Part shown: one piece after another, positions 50,785 to 61,100 of the stretch
Numbering within the stretch: position 1 is the stretch's first letter
Layout of the letters: each line of letters begins with the position of its first letter
From: Candidatus Poribacteria bacterium
GTDB lineage: Bacteria > Poribacteria > WGA-4E > PCPOR2b
DNA: 64,000 nt
Assembly (NCBI GenBank): GCA_022822005.1
Contig: JAJECO010000044.1
Span: 1 to 64,000, forward strand
Reading direction: 5' to 3'
Made by a program: the position numbers and the translations under genes
Notes under the pieces: model-generated
The model's input: the letters and a program-made list of their open reading frames with translations, nothing else
The model's database searches: none
What the model was told of the DNA's origin: nothing

Positions 50785-52854
50785 ATGAAGGAATATCAGA
50801 CGGAACAGATTCGGAATATTGGTATTGTTGGGCATTCGAGCACAGGGAAGACTTCACTCATCGAGGCGATACTCTATAATGGGGGCGCAATTGAGCGAAT
50901 CGGACAGGTTGATAGTGGGAATTCAGTTTCAGACTATGCCCCAGATGAAATTGAACGCAAGATGACAATTAACTGTTCTGTTTGTGTTGCGGAGTGGAAA
51001 GGGTACAAGCTAAATATTCTCGACACGCCCGGTGCCGAAGATTTTCATGGCGACCTCGAGAGCGTACTGCGAGTGGTAGATGCCGTTATTGTAGTGATTG
51101 ATGCGACGACCGGCGTCGAAGGCGGGACTGAAAAGGTATGGGAAGCAGCTGATAAATTTGGTCTTCCACGGATGATCTTTATCAACAAAATGGATAAAGA
51201 GAATGCCAGCTTCGAAAACGCGCTTGCGAGCGTCGATGAGATTCTCGAAACCCGAACGACTGTGACCCAGGTGCCAATCGGTAAAGAAGCTGACTTTAAA
51301 GGTGTTGTTGATCTCATCCAGATGGGGGCGTTCACGGAACCACCGGACAATAAACCTTTATCCAAATCCGAGGTCCCTTCCGAACTTGAAGCGCAAGCAG
51401 AAGAGATGCGGGAACAACTTGTCGAGGCTGCAGCGGAAAGTGATGATGAACTGATTGAGAAGTTTTTCGAGGGTGAACTTACCGATGAAGAGATTGGTGC
51501 TGGTCTTCGTACAGGATTATGTGCCAATCAGTTTGTGCCCGTACTCTGTGGCAATGCCCTACAGAATATCGGCGTTCAACCTTTGATGGACTTGGTCGTC
51601 GACTGCTGCCCATCTCCGGTAGATGCCAGACCGATTACGGGAGTTGACGGTGAAACAACCTATGAAGCATCTCCAGATTCGCCGTTGGCGGCGTTAGTCT
51701 TTAAAACATTGGCAGACCCATTCGCAGGTAGACTGACTTTCTTCCGTGTCTATTCCGGTACCTTCAGTGGGGATTCTCAGGTGTACAACGCGACAAAAGA
51801 TGAGAATGAACGAATCGGTAAGCTCGCGTTCATGAATGGGAAAACCTCTATTGACACTCCCCAAGTCTCCGCAGGTGATATCGGAGTTGTCTCTAAACTG
51901 ACGCTCGCGCAAACGAACGACACATTTTGTGATGTGGGAAATTCGTTCCAGCTTCCCGGCTGCGAATTTCCTAAACCTGTTATCTCGTTCGCCATCATGC
52001 CTGCACGAGAGGGGGATGACGAGAAACTGAGTTCGACCCTCTCGCGAATGATAGAAGAGGATCCATCATTCCAGATTGAACGGAATAGCACAACGAAGCA
52101 GTTGTTGGCCTCCGGTCTTGGTGAGATGCATCTTGCAGTCATACGCAACCGAATGCGAGACAAGTTTGGCATTGAGACCGAGACCGAAATGCCGAAAGTC
52201 TCCTATCAAGAGACGATTCGTGGTAGGGCGAGTAGTATCCAAGGTCGGTATAAACGCCAATCTGGTGGACGCGGTCAGTTTGGTGAGGTGTGGATAAATC
52301 TTACTCCGCGCGACCGCGGTTCCGGCTTTGAGTTTGTCAACAAGGTCGTGGGTGGCTCAATCCCGCGCAATTACATCCCCGCGGTTGAGAAGGGAATCCG
52401 TGAGACAATGGCGCAAGGTCTAATTGCTGGGTATCCTTTCGTTGATGCAGAGGTCGAGCTCTACGACGGAAAGCATCACCCTGTTGACTCCTCAGATATG
52501 GCTTTCCAGATCGCTGGTTCTTTTGCGTTTCGAGAGGCCGCAAACCAATCCAATCCGGTGATGCTTGAGCCCATCATGGACGTTACGATCTCCGTTCCTG
52601 AACAGTTCATGGGGGACATTATCGGCGATCTCAATAGCAAACGTGGCAGGATCATGGGGGTTGAGCAGGCGGGCAAACGTCAGGTGATTCAAGCGACCGT
52701 GCCGTTGGCGGAGATGTTCCGCTATTCGATAGATCTAAAATCGATTACCAGTGCGCGGGGCAGCTTCACGATGGAGTTCTCGCGTTACGAGGAGATGCCC
52801 GATGAGCTCGCCCAAAAGGTGATTGCTGAAGCAAAGTCGGAAGAAGAAGAGTAA
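50785..52854 (+). CDS. elongation factor G-like GTPase (EF-G2 type)
   Basis: 689 residues. Translational GTPase motifs: G1 GHSSTGKT (16-23), G3 DTPG, G4 NKMD (134-137). The later domains are recognisable (GLGEMHLAV, FVNKVVGGSIPRNYIPAVEKG, EPIMDVTISVPEQFMGDI). It is closer to the EF-G paralogue (fusA2) than to canonical FusA: the switch I RGITI is replaced by RKMTINCS. Ribosome-associated, possibly recycling or an unknown step. AAGGAG precedes the ATG. It is not next to rpsL/rpsG, as canonical fusA would be. Confidence 0.85.
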   Translation: MKEYQTEQIRNIGIVGHSSTGKTSLIEAILYNGGAIERIGQVDSGNSVSDYAPDEIERKMTINCSVCVAEWKGYKLNILDTPGAEDFHGDLESVLRVVDAVIVVIDATTGVEGGTEKVWEAADKFGLPRMIFINKMDKENASFENALASVDEILETRTTVTQVPIGKEADFKGVVDLIQMGAFTEPPDNKPLSKSEVPSELEAQAEEMREQLVEAAAESDDELIEKFFEGELTDEEIGAGLRTGLCANQFVPVLCGNALQNIGVQPLMDLVVDCCPSPVDARPITGVDGETTYEASPDSPLAALVFKTLADPFAGRLTFFRVYSGTFSGDSQVYNATKDENERIGKLAFMNGKTSIDTPQVSAGDIGVVSKLTLAQTNDTFCDVGNSFQLPGCEFPKPVISFAIMPAREGDDEKLSSTLSRMIEEDPSFQIERNSTTKQLLASGLGEMHLAVIRNRMRDKFGIETETEMPKVSYQETIRGRASSIQGRYKRQSGGRGQFGEVWINLTPRDRGSGFEFVNKVVGGSIPRNYIPAVEKGIRETMAQGLIAGYPFVDAEVELYDGKHHPVDSSDMAFQIAGSFAFREAANQSNPVMLEPIMDVTISVPEQFMGDIIGDLNSKRGRIMGVEQAGKRQVIQATVPLAEMFRYSIDLKSITSARGSFTMEFSRYEEMPDELAQKVIAEAKSEEEE

Positions 52855-53050
52855 ACCAAACTATATTTTGGCTCATATTGAGAGATCGTGTATCAGAAAG
52901 CGATAAGGACGGGATAACCCAACCCCGTCCCTACGGCTTCTCTTTGCACTTTCTTCTTGTATGGGCCTATTTTTTTGCCTGCTGTGGAAGGATTTTAACG
53001 GAATGGCGAATGCGAGGGTGGAACATAAGCTCGCAGGTGTGGGACACCTA

Positions 53051-56000
53051 TCACGCTCTGATCTCATTCCCAAACTTCGCTGAAACAATCTTTGACAAGC
53101 CTGCTTGCTCCATGGTTACGCCATACATAACATCGGCGATTTCCATCGTCCGTTTATTGTGAGTAATAATAATGAACTGCGTTTGCTGAGCGTATGTCCG
53201 GATAAGGTTGGCAAAGCGGAGCACGTTCGATTCGTCCAGCGCGGCATCAACTTCGTCCAGAACACAGAAGGGGCTCGGCTTAATCTTGAACACGGCGAAG
53301 AGCAAAGCGATAGCAACGAGTGATCGCTCGCCACCGGAGAGTTGTGTGATGCTCTGCGGTTTCTTGCCCGGCGGACAGGCGATGATATCAATTCCTGACT
53401 CTAATACATCAGATGGGTCCGTCAAAAGCAATTCTGTCTCTCCGCCGTTGAAAAGTTCCTCAAACACTTCTTGAAAATTAGCGCGTATTTGCTCAAAGGC
53501 GCTAAGGAACGCCTCACGCGAAGTCTGGTTAATTTTTTGAATCGCTTGATTGACCGAGGCGAGCGAAGTCTCCAGGTCTTCACGTTGGGTAACGAGAAAC
53601 TCCTCACGCTTCTTGTGCTCCTCATACTCTTCGATCGCGACGAGATTAACAGAACCCATTCCTTCAATCTCAGTTTTCAGCGTGTCGATCTGCCCCATCA
53701 ACTCAAGGTCGTCAACCGGATTCTCTTCAACTTCGATCTGATCCATTGTGATTTGGTACTTGTCTAGGATTCGAGCGGCAATGGCTTTTAATTGCATCTG
53801 CAACTGAGTTGTCGTGACTTCTAAGTGGTGTCGCAGACGATTCTGCTTTTCAAATTCTCTCCTAGCTCTACGCACCTGTTTCTGTGCTTCTGCAATCTGC
53901 TCGATTAAGCTTGTGCTCTCCTCCTCGAGCCGTCTAACATTTTCTTCAGCCTCGAATTTTTGCTGCTCTATCTGGAGGAATTGACGTTGTGCCTCGTCAA
54001 TCTGTGAAGAGAGTTCTTGGCGGGTTTGGTCGTCAGAATCAATAACCGCCTGATGTTCCGCGACCCTGCTGCGGATCTGCTCCTGGTTTTTCTGAAGATT
54101 TAGTAGTTCAGAGTTCAGGCTTTGTAATTTTTCCCGTTTACCTGCTAAAGCGATTTCAAGTTCTTGGCAGGAAGTGATGACTTCATCCCGTTTACTCTTT
54201 TCACTTTGGATTTGCTCTGATAATCGCTCGATACGTCGTTGCAACGTGCGGCGCGCCTTGGTTGCCGTCTCTAATTCAGACTGAACAGTACCATGCTCAG
54301 CTCTCGCTTTTTCGGTTTCCTGCTGAAGGCTTACCTCTTCCTGCGCTACATCGTTCAACTGCCCTTCAAGTTGGCTGATTTGGCGCTGTCCCTGTTCCAA
54401 AACTTTTGACAAACTTGCATGTTCAATCTGGTGTGCTTGCGCTTGCGTGATGAGGGTTTGCCGTGTCTGTTGGAGTTCTGCCAACCTGCCAGCGAGTTTC
54501 TTGCTTCTGGTGTTCTTTTCGTTAAGTTGGTTCGTCAGTTTATCGATGCGTTCCTGTAGGTCCTCTAGCTCCCTTGAACGGCTCAAGAGTCCACTGGTTG
54601 AGCTGGTGTTATGACCACCTGTAACCGCACCGGAGGTATTGATTAGCTCTCCCTCCAGTGTAACGAGACGTGCATTGTGCCGGAAACGTCGTGTCAGTTG
54701 TATTGCTGTATCAAGGTCTTCGACGACGACCGTGTTGCCAAGCAGTTGCTGAACGGCGACCTCATATTTTGGGTCGTATTCTAAGAGTTCGGAAGCTAGA
54801 CCGATTACGCCAGTCTCATTCAGTAGATTGTCGCCTTGGAATGGGCGAGACCGCAGAATATCTAAAGGCAGGAAAGTTACGCGGCCCGCTTTCGTCCGCT
54901 TGAGGAACTCAATGCCGGATTGAGCATCTTCAGCGGTTTCTGTAACAATGTTCTGGATTGCGCTTCCCAATGCGACTTCGACTGCCAACTCGTAGTCCGG
55001 TTCGGTTCGGATGAGTTCAGCGATGACACCACATATCCCGCCGAACCGTTCTGGTTCCGTTTCGCGAACTTTCAGAATCGCGCGTACGCCTGTGTAGTAA
55101 CCTTCATGGGTGGCTTGCAAATCCCGTAATGACTTAAACCGTGAAGTACTGGTACCGAGTGAATCTTGCATCCCCCGCATTTCGGACTCCAACTTCCGGA
55201 GTTCCGTTTGATAGCGTTGGATTTCTTCCTCAGCTTTTTGCTGTTCCGTCTCAAGGCGGATCAGGTCAGCATTGAGCTGCTGTTCACGTCGTTGTGCCTG
55301 AGTATAACTCGCCTTTTCCGCTTCAAGTTCAGTACCCAAGGTACTTGAGCGTTCGGCAATTCGATCCAGATTGGCAGCTGAATATTCTAATCTATTATTG
55401 AGCGATGCAAGTTGCGTTTCCAGCTGCGATACTTGATTTGTGGTTTCAAGCAATTGTTCCTGCGATGTTTCTACCGAACTTTCGGCTTCTGTCACTCGCG
55501 TCGTGAGTTCAGCCAAAACCCGTCGCCGTGCAGTCAGACGGCTTTCTTCCGTCTGAAGCGACACATCGACCTGTCTCTTCTCCTGTTCGCGTTCTTTCTT
55601 CTGTGTCTCAATTTCAGTCCACTGTTTTTCCAGTGATTCTATTGCCTGAAGGGCCCGTTGACGTTGCTGCTGGATGTTGAGCTGGCGTTCCTTGTAAAGT
55701 GCAATTTGCCGTTCCGTTTGCTCAATTTTACCTGCGAATTGACCCACAACCCCTTGCCCGTTGCGAATTAAGCCATCTAACTCGGCTCGGCGTGTTGTCG
55801 CATCCTCGATTTGTTGCTCAGTGGAATCGATCTGCTCGTTGGCTTCTGTCACCGAAAGCATCAATTCGTCTAAATTGAGCTGGGTTTGGGTCAATTCCTT
55901 GGCGAACCGAGCATGCTCCCGACGGTTGAGGTCTAATTCGAGATGTTTCATCTGGTCATGGAGTTCTTGATAACGGCCAGCTTGTTCGGCTTGCCGCCTG

Positions 56001-56614
56001 AGCGATTCAGTTTCGCGTTGCAACTCGTGGATTACATCGTTAATTCGCACGAGGTTCTGCTCAGTCTCTTCTAGTTTTTTGAGTGCGGCTTTTTTTCGGT
56101 GTTTATATTTGGTGATGCCCGCAACCTCGTCAAATAGGAAGCGGCGCTCTTCTGGACGTGTGTTGAGGATGAGGTCAATCTTGCTCTGCTCCATGACAGA
56201 GTAGGCATCGACACCGATTCCCGTATCCATAAAGAGTTCAGTAATATCTCGCAGCAGACATGGGGCGTCGTTGATAAAATAATCACTTGCACCGCTGCGT
56301 GTCAGTTGACGGCGAACTGCGATCTCCGGAGACTCTAAGGCAAGTTTTCCCTCAACATTTGTGATATGGAGGGAAGCCTGTGCGCGCTGTGCTGGTTTAA
56401 AGTTGGATCCGCCGTTAAAGAGGAGATCTTGCATATTGGCACAACGCAGGGCCCGCGGACTCTGCTGGCCCAGTACCCAACGAATTGCATCTGACACATT
56501 GCTCTTACCACAACCGTTGGGACCCACGATGGTTGTAACCCCGGGCTCCAATATCAACTCCACATCTTCGGCGAAACTCTTAAAACCGCTGATTTTAATC
56601 GAATTAATATGCAA
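53051..56614 (-). CDS. smc: chromosome segregation protein SMC
   Basis: 1187 residues, the usual size. N-terminal Walker A GPNGCGKSN (31-39), a long coiled coil, a hinge (about residues 500-660, with YYTGVRAILK and TSGAVTGGHN), a second coiled coil, and a C-terminal head with LSGGERSL (about 1092) and Walker B CVLDEVDA (about 1117). Condensin-type ATPase that compacts and segregates chromosomes with ScpA/ScpB, which are not in this window. The start is TTG at 56614 with AAGGAGG eight bases upstream. It is transcribed in the same direction as queG upstream. Confidence 0.95.
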   Translation of the reverse strand: MHINSIKISGFKSFAEDVELILEPGVTTIVGPNGCGKSNVSDAIRWVLGQQSPRALRCANMQDLLFNGGSNFKPAQRAQASLHITNVEGKLALESPEIAVRRQLTRSGASDYFINDAPCLLRDITELFMDTGIGVDAYSVMEQSKIDLILNTRPEERRFLFDEVAGITKYKHRKKAALKKLEETEQNLVRINDVIHELQRETESLRRQAEQAGRYQELHDQMKHLELDLNRREHARFAKELTQTQLNLDELMLSVTEANEQIDSTEQQIEDATTRRAELDGLIRNGQGVVGQFAGKIEQTERQIALYKERQLNIQQQRQRALQAIESLEKQWTEIETQKKEREQEKRQVDVSLQTEESRLTARRRVLAELTTRVTEAESSVETSQEQLLETTNQVSQLETQLASLNNRLEYSAANLDRIAERSSTLGTELEAEKASYTQAQRREQQLNADLIRLETEQQKAEEEIQRYQTELRKLESEMRGMQDSLGTSTSRFKSLRDLQATHEGYYTGVRAILKVRETEPERFGGICGVIAELIRTEPDYELAVEVALGSAIQNIVTETAEDAQSGIEFLKRTKAGRVTFLPLDILRSRPFQGDNLLNETGVIGLASELLEYDPKYEVAVQQLLGNTVVVEDLDTAIQLTRRFRHNARLVTLEGELINTSGAVTGGHNTSSTSGLLSRSRELEDLQERIDKLTNQLNEKNTRSKKLAGRLAELQQTRQTLITQAQAHQIEHASLSKVLEQGQRQISQLEGQLNDVAQEEVSLQQETEKARAEHGTVQSELETATKARRTLQRRIERLSEQIQSEKSKRDEVITSCQELEIALAGKREKLQSLNSELLNLQKNQEQIRSRVAEHQAVIDSDDQTRQELSSQIDEAQRQFLQIEQQKFEAEENVRRLEEESTSLIEQIAEAQKQVRRARREFEKQNRLRHHLEVTTTQLQMQLKAIAARILDKYQITMDQIEVEENPVDDLELMGQIDTLKTEIEGMGSVNLVAIEEYEEHKKREEFLVTQREDLETSLASVNQAIQKINQTSREAFLSAFEQIRANFQEVFEELFNGGETELLLTDPSDVLESGIDIIACPPGKKPQSITQLSGGERSLVAIALLFAVFKIKPSPFCVLDEVDAALDESNVLRFANLIRTYAQQTQFIIITHNKRTMEIADVMYGVTMEQAGLSKIVSAKFGNEIRA

Positions 56615-56743
56615 CGGATATTCCTCCTTGGATAGGTAACTCGCAAGTTACGTTTCTATTAACGTAAGTTAACCGATAACCGTTTCGGTATTACGTTGGA
56701 AAAGTCCGCTGCAGATTGGAATGCTTCCATACAACTATCTCCT

Positions 56744-57880
56744 TCAATCTTTGGGGCAATTCTGGTTCAGTGCGTCTTTAATCTCTGCGATAACTTCCTT
56801 GTCGACTTCAACTTCTGAACGCGTCTTTAGTGCTCGCCTGGCAGCTTTGCCGCCAATCTGCCCTAACGCCCATGCAGCATGGCCACGAACTAAGGGTTCG
56901 TCATCGTTCAACGCCTGTTTAAGTGCAGGCACCGCAGCACGATCTTTCCAGTTGCCAAGCGCGACGGCAACATTTCGGAGAAAGCCACGTCGCTTCGCCC
57001 GCTTGATTGGACTGTTTCTAAAACGCTTGCTGAACTGTTCCTGCGTCATGTTGATGAGCGAAAGCAGCGTGGGTACGAGATTCCCCTTGCGTGGATAAAA
57101 ACCACGTTCCTTTGTTGGGACAGCCTTGCTGTTCCAAGGGCAGACTTCCTGACAAATGTCGCAACCGAAGATTAAGTTATCCATCTGCGGACGGAGTTTG
57201 TGCGGAATGCTCCCTTTCAACTCAATGGTCAGGTAGGAAATACATAGCCGGGAATCAAGAATGTTTGGTGCTAAAATCGCGTCTGTGGGGCACGCCTCAA
57301 TGCAGCGGGTGCAGGTGCCGCAGCTTCCGCGGAGTGATGGTGTCTCTGATTCCAACTCGATACTGACCAAAATGCCTCCGAGGAAAAACCAAGAACCTGC
57401 GCGCCAGTGGATCACATTTGTGTTTTTAGCAATCCATCCGATTCCCGCACGTTCAGCGTACTCTCGCTCTAGGACCGGAGCGGTATCTACATAGACCCGG
57501 GTTTTAACCCTTTCTTCGGCAGCCTTTTGGATAAACGTTGCCAACTGATCTAATTTTGATCGGATAAGACCGTGATAGTCTGTCCCCCACGCATATCGAG
57601 AAATCTGTCCGCGCGATGGGTCTTCTGCAAGTGGCTTAGGTGGATCGAGTGTGTAGTAATTGATTGCCAATGCAATGATTGATTGGGCTTCGGGGAGGAT
57701 CTGGCGTGGATCTCGCTTCAACGGCAGGTGCTTTTCTAGATAACCCATCTCTCCCGCATAACCGTCTTTCAGCCACTGTTCGTAGCGACCGATCGTCTGG
57801 CTCGGTTCAACGGGGAGGATACCAACCAATTCAAATCCGAGTTCTTGTGCCTGAACCTTAATCTGTTTTGTCAGATTCAT
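56744..57880 (-). CDS. queG: epoxyqueuosine reductase QueG
   Basis: 378 residues. N-terminal cobalamin-binding domain (KHLPLKRDPRQILPEAQSII, YAWGTDYHGLIRSKLDQL, YVDTAPVLEREYA), a ferredoxin domain with two 4Fe-4S sites (CGTCTRCIEACPTDAI and CDICQEVCPWN), and C-terminal HEAT/PBS-lyase repeats (AAVPALKQALNDDEPLVRGHAAWALGQIG in two pieces). It reduces epoxyqueuosine to queuosine in tRNA, the last step of the pathway, and needs B12, in keeping with the B12-dependent NrdJ. It is divergent from rpoB. Confidence 0.95.
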   Translation of the reverse strand: MNLTKQIKVQAQELGFELVGILPVEPSQTIGRYEQWLKDGYAGEMGYLEKHLPLKRDPRQILPEAQSIIALAINYYTLDPPKPLAEDPSRGQISRYAWGTDYHGLIRSKLDQLATFIQKAAEERVKTRVYVDTAPVLEREYAERAGIGWIAKNTNVIHWRAGSWFFLGGILVSIELESETPSLRGSCGTCTRCIEACPTDAILAPNILDSRLCISYLTIELKGSIPHKLRPQMDNLIFGCDICQEVCPWNSKAVPTKERGFYPRKGNLVPTLLSLINMTQEQFSKRFRNSPIKRAKRRGFLRNVAVALGNWKDRAAVPALKQALNDDEPLVRGHAAWALGQIGGKAARRALKTRSEVEVDKEVIAEIKDALNQNCPKD

Positions 57881-58038
57881 ATATTTATTGTAGAGCGTTG
57901 CAGGCGGCTATCGGTGAAACAGCACCCCTTACCGTAAAATGAGGAATGGGTTCATGGAAATCCCACCCTTATCGTAGCAGACATTTTCTCTGAAGTCAAA
58001 GATTTTTTTGGAAAAATGACTTATTTGCAAAAAATTGC

Positions 58039-58067
58039 TTGACACGAAAGAGTAGTTATTATATAAT
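58039..58067 (+). promoter_or_regulatory. consensus sigma-70 promoter of rpoB
   Basis: TTGACA at 58039-58044 and TATAAT at 58062-58067, exactly 17 bases apart: a perfect consensus. Transcription would start near 58075, leaving a ~70-base leader before the rpoB ATG at 58145. It lies in the 264-base interval divergent to queG. Confidence 0.9.
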
Positions 58068-58144
58068 ACTGCGTTACGCCCAATTCAAAAACAGAATTGA
58101 AAAGCACCTCTATCCCCTAAATCTCATCAAGGTCAGGTGAAAGT

Positions 58145-61100
58145 ATGCCCCATCCCGTCAAATTTGGCAAACCCGTCAGATCTTATGGTAAGCGCGAACG
58201 ACTCTCTTATGGAAAAATTCCGGAGATAATGGATCTCCCGGATCTCATCGAGGTTCAAAAAGCCTCCTACGAAGAATTCCTTCAACGAAACACCTCACCA
58301 GAAGAGCGGAAAGATAAAGGCTTACAAGCTGTGTTCAACGAAATCTTTCCGATTCCTGACTTCAGCGAAACTTCCGAACTTCAGTTCGTTAATTATTTAC
58401 TCGGCACCCCCAAGTACGACATTAATGAATGCCAATCCCGCGGTTTCAGTTATGCGCTGCCGGTGAAGGTGTGTGTCCGATTGGTCCTCAGAGAAAAGGA
58501 TGAGGACACCGGTGAAAACCAGCTCATTGACATAAAAGAAAACGAAGTCTATATGGGCGAAATCCCGCTCATGACCGAAAACGGAACTTTCATTATCAAT
58601 GGATCCGAGCGGGTAATTGTCAGTCAGCTACAACGATCCCCTGGCGCAACGTTTGGTGAAGAAGCTCACACCAGTGGGCAAGCACTCAATAATGCGAGAA
58701 TTATTCCGTACCGTGGCGCGTGGATTGAGTTCGAATACGACATCAAGGACCTGATTTATGTCCGACTTGATCGGCGGAAAAAGATGCTCGTAACCGTTCT
58801 ACTCCGTGCGTTGGGTTGGGAAACAGACGAAACCATCCTTAAGCTGTATGCCGATACCCAGCAACTCAAACTTACTGCCAGACTTATTGACCGAGTGACA
58901 GCTGCTCCTGTCAAACATCCTGCTACCGGTGAGATCTTGGTCGAAGCGAATGTGGAACTGACACGAGAGCAAATCGATGAATTGCGCGAGGCGCAAGTCA
59001 GTAGGGTTGAAGTCCTAAAGGCGGATGCTGCAGAAGATATCCGTTTCCTGCGGAATACCCTCGAACGTGATGTTCAAGCGGACTACAGCCTGCCGCTGAG
59101 TTTTCAAGTTGATTTGGATTCCGTTGCTAGGCCGGAACCGACACAGTTTGAGTCAGATAAGTCGTTTAAGCGTGACGAGAAATGGAAATCATTGTCGGAT
59201 CAGTGTCGAGAAAAGGCTGGTTGGAAATGTGAGCAATGTGGTATTGATCTTAACGATAACCGCGATCTTCTCCATGCTCACCATGTAAAAGGCACCCGGT
59301 ATAATACTCTCAAAGATCTTATGGCTCTCTGCATTGGTTGCCATGCGGAACAACAACCGTGTGAAAGGCATGAACAACTCAAAAAAGAGAACTGTTATCA
59401 AGAATTTATAAAGTTACACGAGAACAATTGGAAGTCTGGCGTTCTCCAATGGAAGTCTGCTCTCCTCCAAAGCGATTTGACAGATGGTGCGCCGGTATCA
59501 GATGCATGGCACCAGCAGTTTAAGGACAATGGCGCTGCTCTTGCCCCAGCCGCCACCGTGCAGGTATTGGCAGAGGGGCGATATCGTATCTCCAACAAGA
59601 ACAGTAGGGATAACTTCACTGTTGAGAAGGTAGGGGATACCCTCAATGTCTATCGTGGTAGTATCCAAGACCTTGCAGTAGTTGAGATTTTTCGTAAGAT
59701 GCAACCGGGCGATCCGCCTACTATCGAGAGTGCACACAACCGATTTGAGAAGCTATTCTTTGATCCGGTGCGTTACGACCTCGCAGAAGTAGGACGGTAC
59801 AAACTCAATGAAAAGTTAGGTAATCTCTCCCTGTATCGGAACGGTGGTGGGGCAGTAGATGAGCAGGTTCGTGTGCTCCGTGCAGAAGACATCGCTGCGG
59901 TTCTCCAGTACCTGATACAAGTACAAAACGGAGAAGGAGAGATGGACGATATCGATCACCTCGGTAATCGTCGGGTTCGAGCTGTTGGGGAGTTGTTGCA
60001 GAATCAGGTGCGGATGGGAATGTTGCGGGTGACCCGTGCAACTCGAGAACGATTGACAGTTCAAGACTTGGAGAGTGTGACCCCTGCCGACCTAATTAAT
60101 CCTAAACCATTGACCGCTGCGATTAAAGACTTCTTCGGTTCAAGCCAACTTTCTCAATTCATGCAGCAGGCCAATCCACTGGACGAATTAACCCATAAAC
60201 GCCGCTTGAGTGCGTTGGGCCCTGGCGGGCTGCATCGGGAACGTGCTACCTTTGAGGTGCGCGATGTGCATCGCACCCACTATGGACGGGTCTGTCCGAT
60301 TGAGACACCTGAAGGTCCTTCGGTCGGGCTAATTGTTTCCTTAAGTACTTATGCACGGGTTAACGCTTACGGTTTTATGGAAACACCTTATCGGAAAGTG
60401 TCTAAAGGCACAGCAACCGATCAGATTGATTACTTGGCTGCGGATAAGGAAGATACGTTCACCATCGCGCAGGCGCATGCTGTCCTTGATGAGGCGGGAA
60501 GGCTGGAAAACGATCTGATGGTGACACGCCAAAAGGATGATTTTCCGCGGAAATTAGCCCCTGAAATTGACTACATTGATGTCTCTCCGAAGCAGATCGT
60601 GGGTGTTTCTGCTGCGCTTATTCCCTTCCTTGAGCACAATGATGCAAACCGTGCGTTGATGGGGAGTAATATGCAGAGGCAAGCCGTGCCGCTTATCCGT
60701 CCGGAGGCTCCGCTGATTGGAACTGGCATGGAGCATAAAGCTGCGCGTGATTCCGGAGCGGTTGTGCTGGCAAAGCGAGATGGCATTGTGGAAAGCGTTT
60801 CTGCCGCCGAAATCATTATTCGCACGGATGATGCCTTCCGAATTGCTGGTGGGGAACAGTCGTTCAGCGAAATGGGTTATGATGTTTACCGCTTGACAAC
60901 CTTCAAGCGATCAAACAGTGGAACGAGCCTCCATCAACGTCCATGTGTAGATGTCGGAGAGGAAATAAAAGCAGGTCAGGTAATTGCCGATGGAACCTCA
61001 ACCGAGAATGGGGAACTTGCCCTTGGCAGCAACATCCTAATCGCATTTATGTCTTGGGAAGGGTATAACTATGAGGATGCCATCCTTCTCAACGAGTCGC

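Noticed and set aside
59150-59460. Intein in RpoB
   Set aside because: No Cys/Ser at an N-terminal splice junction, no block G with terminal HN, and no splicing-domain motifs; only the HNH-like segment is present.
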